Below, piece by piece: positions 1-8,323 of a DNA stretch of 34,985 nucleotides. Numbering within the stretch: the stretch's first letter is position 1; the number at the start of each line of letters is the position of its first letter. The notes below the pieces were generated by a model. It did not search any database, was not told where the DNA came from, and was given only the letters and a program-made list of their open reading frames with translations. Origin of the DNA: Desulfobacteraceae bacterium (GTDB lineage Bacteria > Desulfobacterota > Desulfobacteria > Desulfobacterales > Desulfolunaceae); assembly GCA_013619155.1 (NCBI GenBank), contig JABXKT010000015.1, forward strand, positions 1-34,985, in the 5' to 3' direction. The translations under genes and the position numbers were made by a program.

Positions 1-1045
1 CCTCGTGGGCTTCGGTGACCTGGGTGGCAAGGGCTGGGGTCGAGAAGCTCTTTATCAGAAGGATGACCGGGGGGAAGGCCAGGATCTCTCGGTGCAGTGC
101 TCGCCTTAGGTGACTCTTCGAGATGATGAGGAGAAGAAGCCGGGGCAGCAGGCCATAGACGAGAAGGCCCATGGCGAGAAAGGGCCACCATGAGGTGAGG
201 TGGGACCCAGAGAGGCCTTGAATCCCCTCTTTTAATATCAAGCGACTCCCGGAAATGGCCTCGATACTGGGCGCCCCCACTCCCTGGGGGAGTGCCCAAG
301 ACCAGGGAAGGGCCACCCCGGTGGCCATGCGATGGACCAGATTGGGTGCGGCATTTAAGGTGGTCTGCCAGCCAAAGGCCGTATCGAAAAAGAGAATACG
401 GGTTAAAAAAGCGGCCAGGGCGCCTGTGGCAAAGAGGGTGGCAAAGATCTGGACCCGAGAAAAAATCAGATAAAAGAGGGTGCGGCCAAAGGCTCGGGAG
501 TCTCCTTTCAGTCGTCGCCACAGCCCCAGGGCCTCGGTACGCCGCTCTGCTGGGAGCTGCTTTATCCCCTTTTCCATACCCCGGCAGATGAGGTGGTCCA
601 CCATGGCTCCGAAGGGGCTGAGATGGGTGGGGGCCTTGAGCCGAAATACCAGGGGCAGAGCGCTGCCTAGGGCCAGGAGCCCTTGAATTAGCACAAATAG
701 TACGAAAAAGACCCAGACGTTCACCGGCTCCTTGCCTGTGTATGCCAGGAACGAGAATACCCCCCCATAGCCTGCCGTTATCGCACAAAATATGAGGAAA
801 ATAGATGAAAAGGTCGATACGGTGGCAAAGAGGTGGCCGGGAAGCCGGGTTTCGGGCTCGGCATGCCGGCGTGCCTCAAGCCAGTGCAGGAGGTGCGCTT
901 TCTTGTCGCTGCCTCTGTGACCTTCTACATAGTGGCGATTGGTCTCGTCCACCATGGTGTGGCCTGATATCTCGGCTTTTGCCTCGTCCCGGGCGAGGAA
1001 GTGGAGGATGTCCAGAAGATCTCGGATGTGAAGCGTTTTTTTCAT
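1..1045 (-). CDS. DUF2868 family membrane protein, C-terminus cut by window edge
   Basis: An open frame runs without a stop from an ATG at 1045 to the left edge, giving 348 visible residues. I read a soluble N-terminus (MKKTLHIRDLLDILHFLARD) followed by about four membrane segments, at roughly residues 74-98, 108-130, 205-228 and 290-312. The second segment follows a G-K-E-P-V-N-V-W-x-F-F motif that I associate with DUF2868, a family of unknown function often encoded beside a DUF3482 GTPase. That partner would lie to the left of position 1 and cannot be seen. No clear ribosome binding site precedes the ATG, so the start could be upstream in the same frame. The gene diverges from metF across about 300 bases of AT-rich DNA. 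Family assignment rests on recalled motif and topology; function is unknown. Confidence 0.72.
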   Translation of the reverse strand, partial: MKKTLHIRDLLDILHFLARDEAKAEISGHTMVDETNRHYVEGHRGSDKKAHLLHWLEARRHAEPETRLPGHLFATVSTFSSIFLIFCAITAGYGGVFSFLAYTGKEPVNVWVFFVLFVLIQGLLALGSALPLVFRLKAPTHLSPFGAMVDHLICRGMEKGIKQLPAERRTEALGLWRRLKGDSRAFGRTLFYLIFSRVQIFATLFATGALAAFLTRILFFDTAFGWQTTLNAAPNLVHRMATGVALPWSWALPQGVGAPSIEAISGSRLILKEGIQGLSGSHLTSWWPFLAMGLLVYGLLPRLLLLIISKSHLRRALHREILAFPPVILLIKSFSTPALATQVTEAHE

Positions 1046-1258
1046 GCCAAAAGGTGTACCGCAGGATGGGTAAAATGGCAAGAAGGGCCCTGGGAGCGGC
1101 TTTAAAAAGGGCGGTCTCAGCCTCTCCTCTTATTTGATATATTAAGGGGATATTTGGAGTCTTTAAATCAGTATATAGAGTTAATTATTTTGTCTATTTC
1201 TTTGTAATGATGGTGGCTTGTATAAAATTCTTTTATATTAATAATAAGTTATTTTTTA

Positions 1259-1287
1259 TTGAAAAATAGGGGTGCGGAGAGTATCTA
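1259..1287 (+). promoter_or_regulatory. candidate sigma-70 promoter for metF
   Basis: TTGAAA at 1259-1264 and TATCTA at 1282-1287 are separated by 17 bases, at the end of a strongly AT-rich stretch (about 1130-1265) in the 308-base gap between the divergent DUF2868 gene and metF. Transcription would start near 1294, just before the small hairpin at 1295-1311. Position and spacing fit, but this is pattern matching only. Confidence 0.3.
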
Positions 1288-1294
1288 TGGTTCT

Positions 1295-1322
1295 ACCGTC
1301 TTCTGGACGGTTTCTCTTTTTT
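1295..1322 (+). promoter_or_regulatory. small hairpin with T-rich tail in the metF leader
   Basis: ACCGTC at 1295-1300 pairs with GACGGT at 1306-1311 around a five-base loop, and TTCTCTTTTTT follows. It has the form of a weak intrinsic terminator or attenuator in the metF 5' untranslated region, about 30 bases before the ribosome binding site. I compared the leader by eye with the SAM, THF, purine and guanidine riboswitch cores that I remember and found no convincing match. Confidence 0.3.
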
Positions 1323-1353
1323 AATCTCTTTTCAATTTGAGGAGTCGGTACCA

Positions 1354-2235
1354 ATGCGCGTTACCCAACTGTATCAAGATAAATTACCGGTGATATCCAT
1401 GGAATTTTTTCCCCCCAGAAACGAGAAAGCCGAAGAGAACTTCGGTCCCCTCGTGGATGCGCTCTTTACCATGGCACCCGATTATATGTCGGTCACCTTT
1501 GGGGCCGGTGGGTCCAATCGGGACGGCTCGTATCAGGCCGTAAAGACCATGATGAACAGATCCATTCCCACGGTGGCTTATCTTGCCGGGTACGGGATGG
1601 CTCCGGATGAGATCATCACCGTACTGGACCGTTACCGGGATATGGGCATTGAGACGATCTTTGTCATTCGGGGCGATCAACCGCAGCAGGAGGGGTTTAC
1701 CCCCCATCCCCATAGTTTCTCCTATGCCTCAGATCTGATCGCCTTTATCAAGGGGCGTTACGACTTTACCCTGGGGTGTGCCGGATACCCCGAAGGCCAT
1801 ATGGAGGCCGAGAGCCTTGAAAAAGATATTGAACACTTAAAGGCCAAGGTGGATATGGGCGCCGAGTACGTAGTGGCCCAGAATTTTTACGATAACGCCT
1901 TTTACTTCTCCTATGTGGACCGTTGCCGTGCCGCCGGTATCGATGTGCCCATTATTCCCGGTATCATGCCGGTGTATAGCGTTAAGATGGCCCGCATCCT
2001 CTCAAAGGTCTGTGGCTCGTCCATACCTGCGGATCTGGAGAGGCTTCTCGATGCCGTCGATCCCACCGACAAAAATGCCGTTCTTGAGATGGGTATCTCG
2101 TATGCCACCGATCAGTGCCGGGGTCTTTTAAACGCCGGGGTTCCTGGGCTTCATCTCTACACCATGGATCGCAGCGTATCCACCATAGCGGTGCTCGGCC
2201 GTTTACGCGATGAGGGGCTTGTCTTGAGTGAGTAA
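1354..2235 (+). CDS. metF: 5,10-methylenetetrahydrofolate reductase
   Basis: A 293-residue cytoplasmic FAD enzyme that reduces 5,10-methylene-THF to 5-methyl-THF, the methyl donor for methionine synthesis; in some anaerobes it also serves the methyl branch of the Wood-Ljungdahl pathway. The length is normal for bacterial MetF. The family motifs are present: MEFFPPR near residue 16, carrying the catalytic glutamate; VTFGAGGS near 48; RGDQPQ near 107, with the flavin-modulating aspartate; AGYPEGH near 147; AQNFYD near 181; PIIPGIMPV near 204; and LHLYTMDR near the C-terminus. GAGGAG at 1339-1344 lies nine bases before the ATG. It is transcribed alone here: no metH, metV or folD is adjacent, and a terminator-like hairpin follows. 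The assignment is secure. Confidence 0.96.
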   Translation: MRVTQLYQDKLPVISMEFFPPRNEKAEENFGPLVDALFTMAPDYMSVTFGAGGSNRDGSYQAVKTMMNRSIPTVAYLAGYGMAPDEIITVLDRYRDMGIETIFVIRGDQPQQEGFTPHPHSFSYASDLIAFIKGRYDFTLGCAGYPEGHMEAESLEKDIEHLKAKVDMGAEYVVAQNFYDNAFYFSYVDRCRAAGIDVPIIPGIMPVYSVKMARILSKVCGSSIPADLERLLDAVDPTDKNAVLEMGISYATDQCRGLLNAGVPGLHLYTMDRSVSTIAVLGRLRDEGLVLSE

Positions 2236-2281
2236 AAATAGACAGTAAAGGCCTTTACGGGCGGGCGGATCCATCGTCTTA

Positions 2282-2325
2282 AGAGAGGGGGGCGTATGCC
2301 GTATGGCCCGTCTCTTTGTGATTTG
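2282..2325 (+). terminator. probable terminator after metF
   Basis: An imperfect inverted repeat (AGAGAGGGGGGC against GCCCGTCTCT, with GTATGCCGTATG between) is followed by TTTGTGATTT, about 50 bases after the metF stop. A second, stronger GC-rich stem (GGGGAGAGGCC against GGCTTCTCTCCCC, 2347-2374) follows but has no T-run. Together they probably separate metF from the kinase gene. Confidence 0.45.
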
Positions 2326-2509
2326 CTTGTGCGGGGTTTTTGTGGGGGGGAGAGGCCGTGGGGCTTCTCTCCCCTTACTATTTATGGTGCGTTGTTTTTT
2401 TATATAAACGGTCTCTTTGGTATGGGGGATGTTGACTTTTAGGGATCTCACCCATTATAACCTCTCCACGGAAATTGTTGGAAATGCCATTATGCAGTGG
2501 GGAGTTACC

Positions 2510-5500
2510 ATGGGTTGGGTTTCAGATATACGTATTCGATTTAAGCTTGTCATCTTATTGATTATTACAGGGGCCATCCCCCTTCTTATCATCGTATTTT
2601 TCGTCCATGGTCTGATTACCGATGCCCTGATGGAAAAATCATTTAACCAGCTGCTCACCGTGCAGACCATTCAAAAAGGGCAGGTGGAGGCGTACTTCGA
2701 AAATCGGTATACCGGCATTGGACTTCTGGCAAAATCAAAGCGGGTCAAGGAGTTTACGCAGATGCTCTCCGGTGGAGAGGGACTCCTTCACGAGGGCGCG
2801 TCTATGACTATGGGTGGCGCCGATCTGGACCCCTATCGCCGAATGCTGGAGGAGTACGTCACGGCTTATGGGTACAGCGATATTTTCTTAATGGATAGCG
2901 ATGAGGGGAAGGTTCTCTTCTCCGGTGCCGGAGACGATGATTTTGACAACCGTTTGAACTATGGGAAATTTCAGGGGACGGCCCTGGCCATGGTGTGGCA
3001 AAAGGCGGTGAACTCGGGAAAGAGAGCGGTCTCCGATTTTGATCCCTTCGAGCCCAGCGGCGGGCAGGAGGCCCTTTTCGTGGCCCAGCCCATCTTTGGT
3101 GGTGATGATGATAGTGTGATGAAAGGGGTGTTGGTCTTCCAGTTTGGTCCGGATCAGGTGACCCATATTGTGGGGACCCGCAAAGGGATGGGGGAGACCG
3201 GTGAATGCTATCTTATGGGGGTGGAAGCGGGGCGGAGCCGCTATGAATTTCGTAGCAACTTAAGAACCATCGGGGCGGGCAAATTTGTGGTGGGCTACTC
3301 TCCGCCTGTTCCCGTGGAGTATTGGCAGGATGCCCTCGCCGCCTCGGAAGAGGGGGGTCATGCGACATATATGGATATTGGGGGCAACCCCGTCTTGGTG
3401 GCCTATAATGAGCTCAATATTCCCGGGGTGACTTGGTATCTGATCTCGAAGATCGATCGGTTCGAGGTGATGGCGCCCATACGGCGTATCTATTATATCA
3501 TCGCCATCGTCTCAGGGGGGCTTTTGCTTCTCATCGGTATCGGGGCCTTTTTTCTATCCCAGTCCATTACCCGCCCCCTGGTCAAGGGGATGCAGTTTGC
3601 CCAAGCCATCTCCCAGGGGAAATTGGCCAGTACCCTTGACGTTGATACCCGAGACGAACTCGGGGATCTGGCCCGGGCCTTGAACAGTATGGCCCGGAAT
3701 CTTCAGGATCTGGACTGGCTTAAATCGGGAAAAGAGGGGCTCGATGATACCCTGCGCGGGGAGCATACCAGTGACACCTTGGCCAAACAATTTGTCACCT
3801 TTATGGCGCGGCATATGGGCGCCCAGCTGGGTGCCGTGTATCTTCTCGATGGAGAGGTGTTATCCCTTAAGGCGAGTTATGCCTTTACCAATCGTGACGG
3901 GAATTTTAACCGCATCGACTTGGGCGAGGGGATGGTGGGGCAGTCGGCCCTGGAGAATGAGATTCTTCTCTTCTCGGGTATGAAGTCCGATGGTCCGGCC
4001 ATTAATTATGGGGCGGGAGAGATGATACCCGATCACTTCATGGCCGCTCCCATCTCCTTTGAGGAAAAGCCTGTGGGTGTTCTCCTCTTGGGTTCTGTGA
4101 ATCCTTTTACCCCCTTGCAGCGCCTTTTTATCGAGCAGAATAACGAGAACATGGCCATTTTATTCAATGCGGCCACCTCCCGCCAGTTGATTCAGTCACT
4201 TCTTGAGAAGGCCCAAGAGCAGCGCGAGGCGCTTCGCGTATCCAACGAAGAGCTCGAAGAGCAGGCCGAGGCCTTAAGGGCATCGGAGTCGGCGCTCCAG
4301 GTGCAGCAGGAGGAGCTGCGGGTGACTAACGAGGAGCTCGAAGAGCAGGCAACGGCCCTTAGGGCCTCAGAATCCGAGCTTCAGGCCCAGCAGGAGGAGC
4401 TGCGGGTGACCAATGAGGAGCTCGAAGAGCAGGCAACGGCCTTGAAGGAGTCGCAGTCCGAGCTTCAGGCCCAGCAGGAGGAGTTGCGGGTTATCAATGA
4501 GGAGCTCGAAGAGCGCACCAAGGCCCTTGAAGAGCAGAAAGAGGCGGTGGTGACTAAAAATGCGGATCTGGAAGAGGCTCAGGAGGTGGTGAAGTTAAAG
4601 GCCCATGACCTTGAGATCGCCAGTAAGTATAAGTCAGAGTTTCTTGCCAACATGTCCCATGAATTGCGAACCCCGTTGAACAGTATCCTCATTCTCTCCC
4701 AGCTTCTGGCCAAGAACAGGGATGGTAACCTGACGCCCAAGCAGGTGGAGTCGGCCCATGCCGTCCACTCCTCGGGGGCCGATCTTCTCACCTTGATCAA
4801 CGAAATTTTGGATCTCTCCAAGATCGAGGCGGGCAAGGTGGAGCTTTTTATCGAAGAGGTGGCCCTAGATGGGTTGACCGGTGATGTGCGGCGTCTCTAT
4901 AAGGATATGGCCGAGCAGAAGTCCATCGATTTTGAGATTTGCGTGGATGATACCCTTCCCCCCTTCCTGCGGACAGATTCCCAGCGCTTGCAGCAGGTGC
5001 TGAGAAATCTTTTAACCAACGCCTTTAAGTTTACCCAGAAAGGGTCGGTCTCCCTGTCTATCTTACGACCGACGCCTGAGATGATTCGTGGTTCGGTGCT
5101 GAGCCTTGATACATCCATCGCCTTTGCCGTCAAAGATGATGGGATCGGTATCCCCATGGAGAAACAAGCCGTCATTTTCCAGGCATTTCAGCAGGCCGAT
5201 GGGGGTACCAGTCGTAAGTATGGCGGTACGGGCCTTGGGCTCTCTATCTCCCGGGAGCTGGCCAAGCTTTTGGGTGGGGTGATCTCCCTTGTGAGTAGCG
5301 AAGGGGAGGGAAGCACCTTTACCATCGTTCTTCCCGAGGTTCATGAATCCCAGGTGACGGAGAGCACTCCCCCGATCGTGGTTCCTGCAGGGGAGCGTCC
5401 TTCCGATATTCGGCCCCCCGCGGACCCGTTGCCTGCCTCTTCTCCCACTCCTGTCCAGATCGGAGAGGGGCACCCAAAAAGGGAGGATAAGGGGCCCATG

Positions 5501-6733
5501 AGACGCGATACGGTGGACGAGAGTGAGTACGTCCAGGATGATCGCAAACGGATTACCCCGGAATCCAAAAGTCTTTTGATTATCGAAGATGATTGCAACT
5601 CGGCAAAGATTATGGTGAATTTTGCCAGGGAACGGGACTTTTTATGTGTGGTGGCCGAAGATGGGGAGACCGGTCTCTGCTACGCAGATTACTACAAGCC
5701 CAGTGCGATTATTCTTGATATTGGCCTTCCCGGTATTGACGGTTGGACCGTTATGGAACGCTTAAAGGATAACTCTGAGCTCCGTCATATTCCGGTACAC
5801 TTCATGTCGGCCAATGACAGCTCCTTAGACGCCCTGCGTATGGGGGCCATCGGTTATCTTACCAAGCCGGTGAGCCTCGAAAAAATTGATGATGCCTTTA
5901 CGAAATTGGAGGATATTATTGCAAAATCGGTGAGTCGGCTTCTGCTTGTGGAAGATGATAAGATTCATCGAGATAGCATCAAGGCCCTCATCGGCAGTGG
6001 TGATGTGGAGACCACGGCGGTGAGCACAGGTAGGGAGGCCTTGATAGAGCTTGAAAAGGGGGGGTATGATTGCCTGGTACTCGACTTGGGGTTGGAGGAT
6101 ATGTCCGGATTTGACCTCTTGGATAAGATTCGTCTCTCGGAAACCGCAGCCCGTGTTCCCATTATCATCTACACGGGCCGCGATCTGACACGGGAGGAGG
6201 AGAGCGAACTCAATCGCTATGCCGAAAGCATCATCGTCAAGGGGGTGAAATCCCCCGAACGCCTCCTGGATGAATCGGCCCTTTTTCTTCACCGGGTGGA
6301 GGCCAATCTGCCCGAAGAGAAGCGCAAGATGCTCAAGATGGTCCATGATAAAGGGTCCGTTCTGAGCGGGAAGACCATCCTTCTTGTGGATGATGACATG
6401 CGAAACGTCTTCGCCCTCTCCAGTATTTTGGATGAGTGCAGTATCGAGGTGGTGATTGCACGGAACGGCATTGAGTGTCTGGATAAATTGAAGACGATGG
6501 ATCATGTGGATGGGATCCTCATGGATATCATGATGCCGGAGATGGATGGGTATGAGGCGATGCGGGAGATTCGGAAGCAAAAAATGTTTGCAAAGCTTCC
6601 CATCATTGCCCTGACGGCCAAGGCCATGAAAGGGGATAGGAGCAAGTGCATCGAGGCGGGTGCCAGCGATTATCTTGCAAAACCGGTGAATACCGAAAGA
6701 TTGCTCTCCATGCTGAGGGTCTGGTTGTATTAA
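2510..6733 (+). CDS. hybrid sensor histidine kinase: Cache-HAMP-GAF-coil-HisKA-HATPase-REC-REC-REC
   Basis: I chose the ATG at 2510 (GGGGAG just upstream) over an in-frame ATG at 2417 because the membrane segment then starts at once; this gives 1407 residues. Domain order: membrane segment 11-36; periplasmic Cache-like sensor about 44-323; second membrane segment 327-350; HAMP 352-403; GAF about 422-557; coiled coil 564-704, including exact 28-residue repeats; HisKA with phospho-acceptor His717 in NMSHELRTPLN; HATPase with FKFTQKG, DDGIGIP and GGTGLGLSIS; a Pro-rich linker; then three receivers with phospho-aspartates at about D1070, D1192 and D1339. The middle receiver has GLEDM after its Asp and lacks a standard lysine context, so it may be divergent. 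Only one base separates its stop from cheR, so kinase and cheR are almost certainly co-transcribed. It probably senses a small extracellular ligand and relays phosphate internally; the ligand is unknown. Confidence 0.93.
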   Translation: MGWVSDIRIRFKLVILLIITGAIPLLIIVFFVHGLITDALMEKSFNQLLTVQTIQKGQVEAYFENRYTGIGLLAKSKRVKEFTQMLSGGEGLLHEGASMTMGGADLDPYRRMLEEYVTAYGYSDIFLMDSDEGKVLFSGAGDDDFDNRLNYGKFQGTALAMVWQKAVNSGKRAVSDFDPFEPSGGQEALFVAQPIFGGDDDSVMKGVLVFQFGPDQVTHIVGTRKGMGETGECYLMGVEAGRSRYEFRSNLRTIGAGKFVVGYSPPVPVEYWQDALAASEEGGHATYMDIGGNPVLVAYNELNIPGVTWYLISKIDRFEVMAPIRRIYYIIAIVSGGLLLLIGIGAFFLSQSITRPLVKGMQFAQAISQGKLASTLDVDTRDELGDLARALNSMARNLQDLDWLKSGKEGLDDTLRGEHTSDTLAKQFVTFMARHMGAQLGAVYLLDGEVLSLKASYAFTNRDGNFNRIDLGEGMVGQSALENEILLFSGMKSDGPAINYGAGEMIPDHFMAAPISFEEKPVGVLLLGSVNPFTPLQRLFIEQNNENMAILFNAATSRQLIQSLLEKAQEQREALRVSNEELEEQAEALRASESALQVQQEELRVTNEELEEQATALRASESELQAQQEELRVTNEELEEQATALKESQSELQAQQEELRVINEELEERTKALEEQKEAVVTKNADLEEAQEVVKLKAHDLEIASKYKSEFLANMSHELRTPLNSILILSQLLAKNRDGNLTPKQVESAHAVHSSGADLLTLINEILDLSKIEAGKVELFIEEVALDGLTGDVRRLYKDMAEQKSIDFEICVDDTLPPFLRTDSQRLQQVLRNLLTNAFKFTQKGSVSLSILRPTPEMIRGSVLSLDTSIAFAVKDDGIGIPMEKQAVIFQAFQQADGGTSRKYGGTGLGLSISRELAKLLGGVISLVSSEGEGSTFTIVLPEVHESQVTESTPPIVVPAGERPSDIRPPADPLPASSPTPVQIGEGHPKREDKGPMRRDTVDESEYVQDDRKRITPESKSLLIIEDDCNSAKIMVNFARERDFLCVVAEDGETGLCYADYYKPSAIILDIGLPGIDGWTVMERLKDNSELRHIPVHFMSANDSSLDALRMGAIGYLTKPVSLEKIDDAFTKLEDIIAKSVSRLLLVEDDKIHRDSIKALIGSGDVETTAVSTGREALIELEKGGYDCLVLDLGLEDMSGFDLLDKIRLSETAARVPIIIYTGRDLTREEESELNRYAESIIVKGVKSPERLLDESALFLHRVEANLPEEKRKMLKMVHDKGSVLSGKTILLVDDDMRNVFALSSILDECSIEVVIARNGIECLDKLKTMDHVDGILMDIMMPEMDGYEAMREIRKQKMFAKLPIIALTAKAMKGDRSKCIEAGASDYLAKPVNTERLLSMLRVWLY
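4235..4530 (+). repeat. 84-bp in-frame tandem repeat encoding 28-residue coiled-coil units
   Basis: Three full 84-base units (4235-4318, 4319-4402, 4403-4486) and a partial fourth encode RVxNEELEEQAxALRASES-type units of exactly four heptads. Glu-Glu and Gln-Glu pairs recur at the same phase in each unit. The repeat forms the signalling helix between the GAF and HisKA domains of the hybrid kinase. Near-identity at DNA level suggests recent expansion, and copy number could vary between strains. Confidence 0.9.
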
Positions 6734-6734
6734 T

Positions 6735-7571
6735 ATGAGTGATTCTGCAACAATGGAAAATGAACGCCTCGAGATTCATCTTCTTCTTGAGGCCATCTAT
6801 CTGAAGTACGGCTACGACTTTAGACGTTATGCTGCAACGCATACCAAGCGCAGATTGGAACATCGCCGTAAGATGGCGGATTTTTCCAATTTTTCGCAGA
6901 TGCAGCACCGGGTGATTCATGATACGGATTTTTTTGAAACCCTTCTTCTTGATCTCTCTATTAATGTCACCGAGATGTTTCGAGATCCCTGGTTTTATAA
7001 ACGGGTGCGTGAGGTGGTGTTTCCCTATCTGAAGACCTACCCCTTCGCCAAAATATGGCATGCCGGGTGTTCGGCGGGGCAGGAGGTTTACTCCATGGGT
7101 ATCTTCTTAGAGGAGGAGGGGATGGGGGATCGTGTTCAAATCTACGCCACGGATTTTAACGAATTGATCCTTCAAAAGGCCAAAGATGGTATTTACTCCA
7201 TGGATCTTATCCGCGAATATACGGCAAATTACCAGAAGGCAGGGGGGCGACGCTCTTTTTCAGATTACTATACCGCCGATTATGAGAGTGTGATTATGAA
7301 ACGCTCTCTTAAGGAGAAGGTGCTCTTCTCCTCGCACAACCTGGTGACCGATGGTGCCTTCGGTGAGATGAATGTTATCTTCTGCCGAAACGTATTGATC
7401 TATTTCAACCGGGAGCTGCAGGATCGGGTGTTGACCCTCTTTTTAGATAGTCTTTGTCCTGGAGGCTTCCTCTGTTTAGGCTCTAAGGAGAGCCTGAAGT
7501 TTTCTGGGGTGGCCCACCGGCTGGAGATTGTCTCGGAGCGGGAGAAGATCTATCGTAAAAAACGTGTATAG
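6735..7571 (+). CDS. cheR: CheR-type protein-glutamate O-methyltransferase
   Basis: A 278-residue protein with CheR architecture. An N-terminal helical domain (about 13-80, including YGYDFRRYAATHTKRRL) precedes a Rossmann methyltransferase domain with INVTEMFRDPWFY near 75, the SAM-binding HAGCSAGQEVYSMGI near 110, ATDFNE near 137 and the family-typical FCRNVLIYF near 219. CheR transfers methyl groups from S-adenosylmethionine to glutamates of chemoreceptor helices. It starts one base after the kinase stop, so translation is probably coupled. There is no chemoreceptor, CheA or CheW in the window, so its substrate is probably not a classical receptor encoded here. It lacks the C-terminal TPR seen in some CheR fusions. 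Confidence 0.93.
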   Translation: MSDSATMENERLEIHLLLEAIYLKYGYDFRRYAATHTKRRLEHRRKMADFSNFSQMQHRVIHDTDFFETLLLDLSINVTEMFRDPWFYKRVREVVFPYLKTYPFAKIWHAGCSAGQEVYSMGIFLEEEGMGDRVQIYATDFNELILQKAKDGIYSMDLIREYTANYQKAGGRRSFSDYYTADYESVIMKRSLKEKVLFSSHNLVTDGAFGEMNVIFCRNVLIYFNRELQDRVLTLFLDSLCPGGFLCLGSKESLKFSGVAHRLEIVSEREKIYRKKRV

Positions 7572-7643
7572 TCTTTTTTTAAAAGCCGATATTTTCATGG
7601 GATGTTATACCCGTCGACCAGATATCAATGGCTGGGAGGGGGC

Positions 7644-8228
7644 ATGAGTCACACGATACCTTATGATGCCGTAGTCATCGGTGTTTCAGCCGGAGGACTG
7701 GCCGCCTTGAATAGGGTGCTTCCGGCCCTTGTGCAGCCCCATTTTATACCGGTACTCGTGGTGCAGCACCTGAGCCCCGAATCGGAGAGCTATCTTCCGG
7801 TGCATTTGGATCTTCGTTGCACCCTGCATGTGAAGGAGGCCGAAGACAAAGAGCCCCTGGAGACGGGGACCGTCTATCTGGCACCACCCAATTACCATCT
7901 GATGGTGGAGATGGATAGGGCCCTTGCGCTCTCCACAGAGGCGCGGGTCAACTACTCTCGCCCCTCCATTGACGTCTTATTTGAAACCGCCGCGGAGGTC
8001 TTTTGCCATAAGCTTGTGGGGGTTATTTTGACTGGAGCCAATGCCGATGGGGCCAAAGGCCTTGCTCGGATCAAGGCTTTTGGGGGGCTCACGGTTGTCC
8101 AGGCCCCGGAGACGGCCCTGGCCGATGCCATGCCACGGGCGGCTATGGAGGCCGTTGCCGTGGATCATGTGCTTCCCTTAGAGGAAATTGGTCCGTTTTT
8201 GAATGCACTGATGTGCGATACGAGATGA
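7644..8228 (+). CDS. cheB: stand-alone CheB-type methylesterase domain (no receiver)
   Basis: I chose the ATG at 7644 over 7602 because GGGAGGGGG lies directly before it; this gives 194 residues. That is the catalytic domain only: the N-terminal receiver that regulates classical CheB is absent. The triad is visible as Ser15 in GVSAGG, His42 in VVQHLSP and Asp135 in TGANADG. LAPPNYHL near 79 and QAPETALADAMPRAA in the C-terminal half are typical of the family. It would hydrolyse glutamyl methyl esters made by the adjacent CheR. The gene lies 72 bases after cheR and is followed by an intrinsic terminator, closing a kinase-cheR-cheB unit. Receiver-less CheB proteins of this kind commonly sit beside hybrid kinases. 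Confidence 0.92.
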   Translation: MSHTIPYDAVVIGVSAGGLAALNRVLPALVQPHFIPVLVVQHLSPESESYLPVHLDLRCTLHVKEAEDKEPLETGTVYLAPPNYHLMVEMDRALALSTEARVNYSRPSIDVLFETAAEVFCHKLVGVILTGANADGAKGLARIKAFGGLTVVQAPETALADAMPRAAMEAVAVDHVLPLEEIGPFLNALMCDTR

Positions 8229-8266
8229 AGAAACATAAGGCGGACGATACGCTGTGATACCTAAGT

Positions 8267-8290
8267 AAAAGGCTTGAATGGCCTTTTTTT
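8267..8290 (+). terminator. intrinsic terminator after cheB
   Basis: AAAAGGC at 8267-8273 pairs with GCCTTTT at 8281-8287 across a seven-base loop, and the run of T continues to 8290. It separates the kinase-cheR-cheB unit from the GGDEF response regulator, although read-through is possible. Confidence 0.7.
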
Positions 8291-8323
8291 GGGACACTCT
8301 CCGTCGAATTTTGAAGGGTATTT

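Noticed and set aside
255-1137. Short plus-strand frames in the first kilobase
   Set aside because: They oppose the DUF2868 frame, which shows family motifs and membrane segments and runs off the left edge.
5825-6580. 251-residue minus-strand frame opposite the receiver domains
   Set aside because: Shadow of the hybrid kinase; His/Ile-rich composition and no motif.
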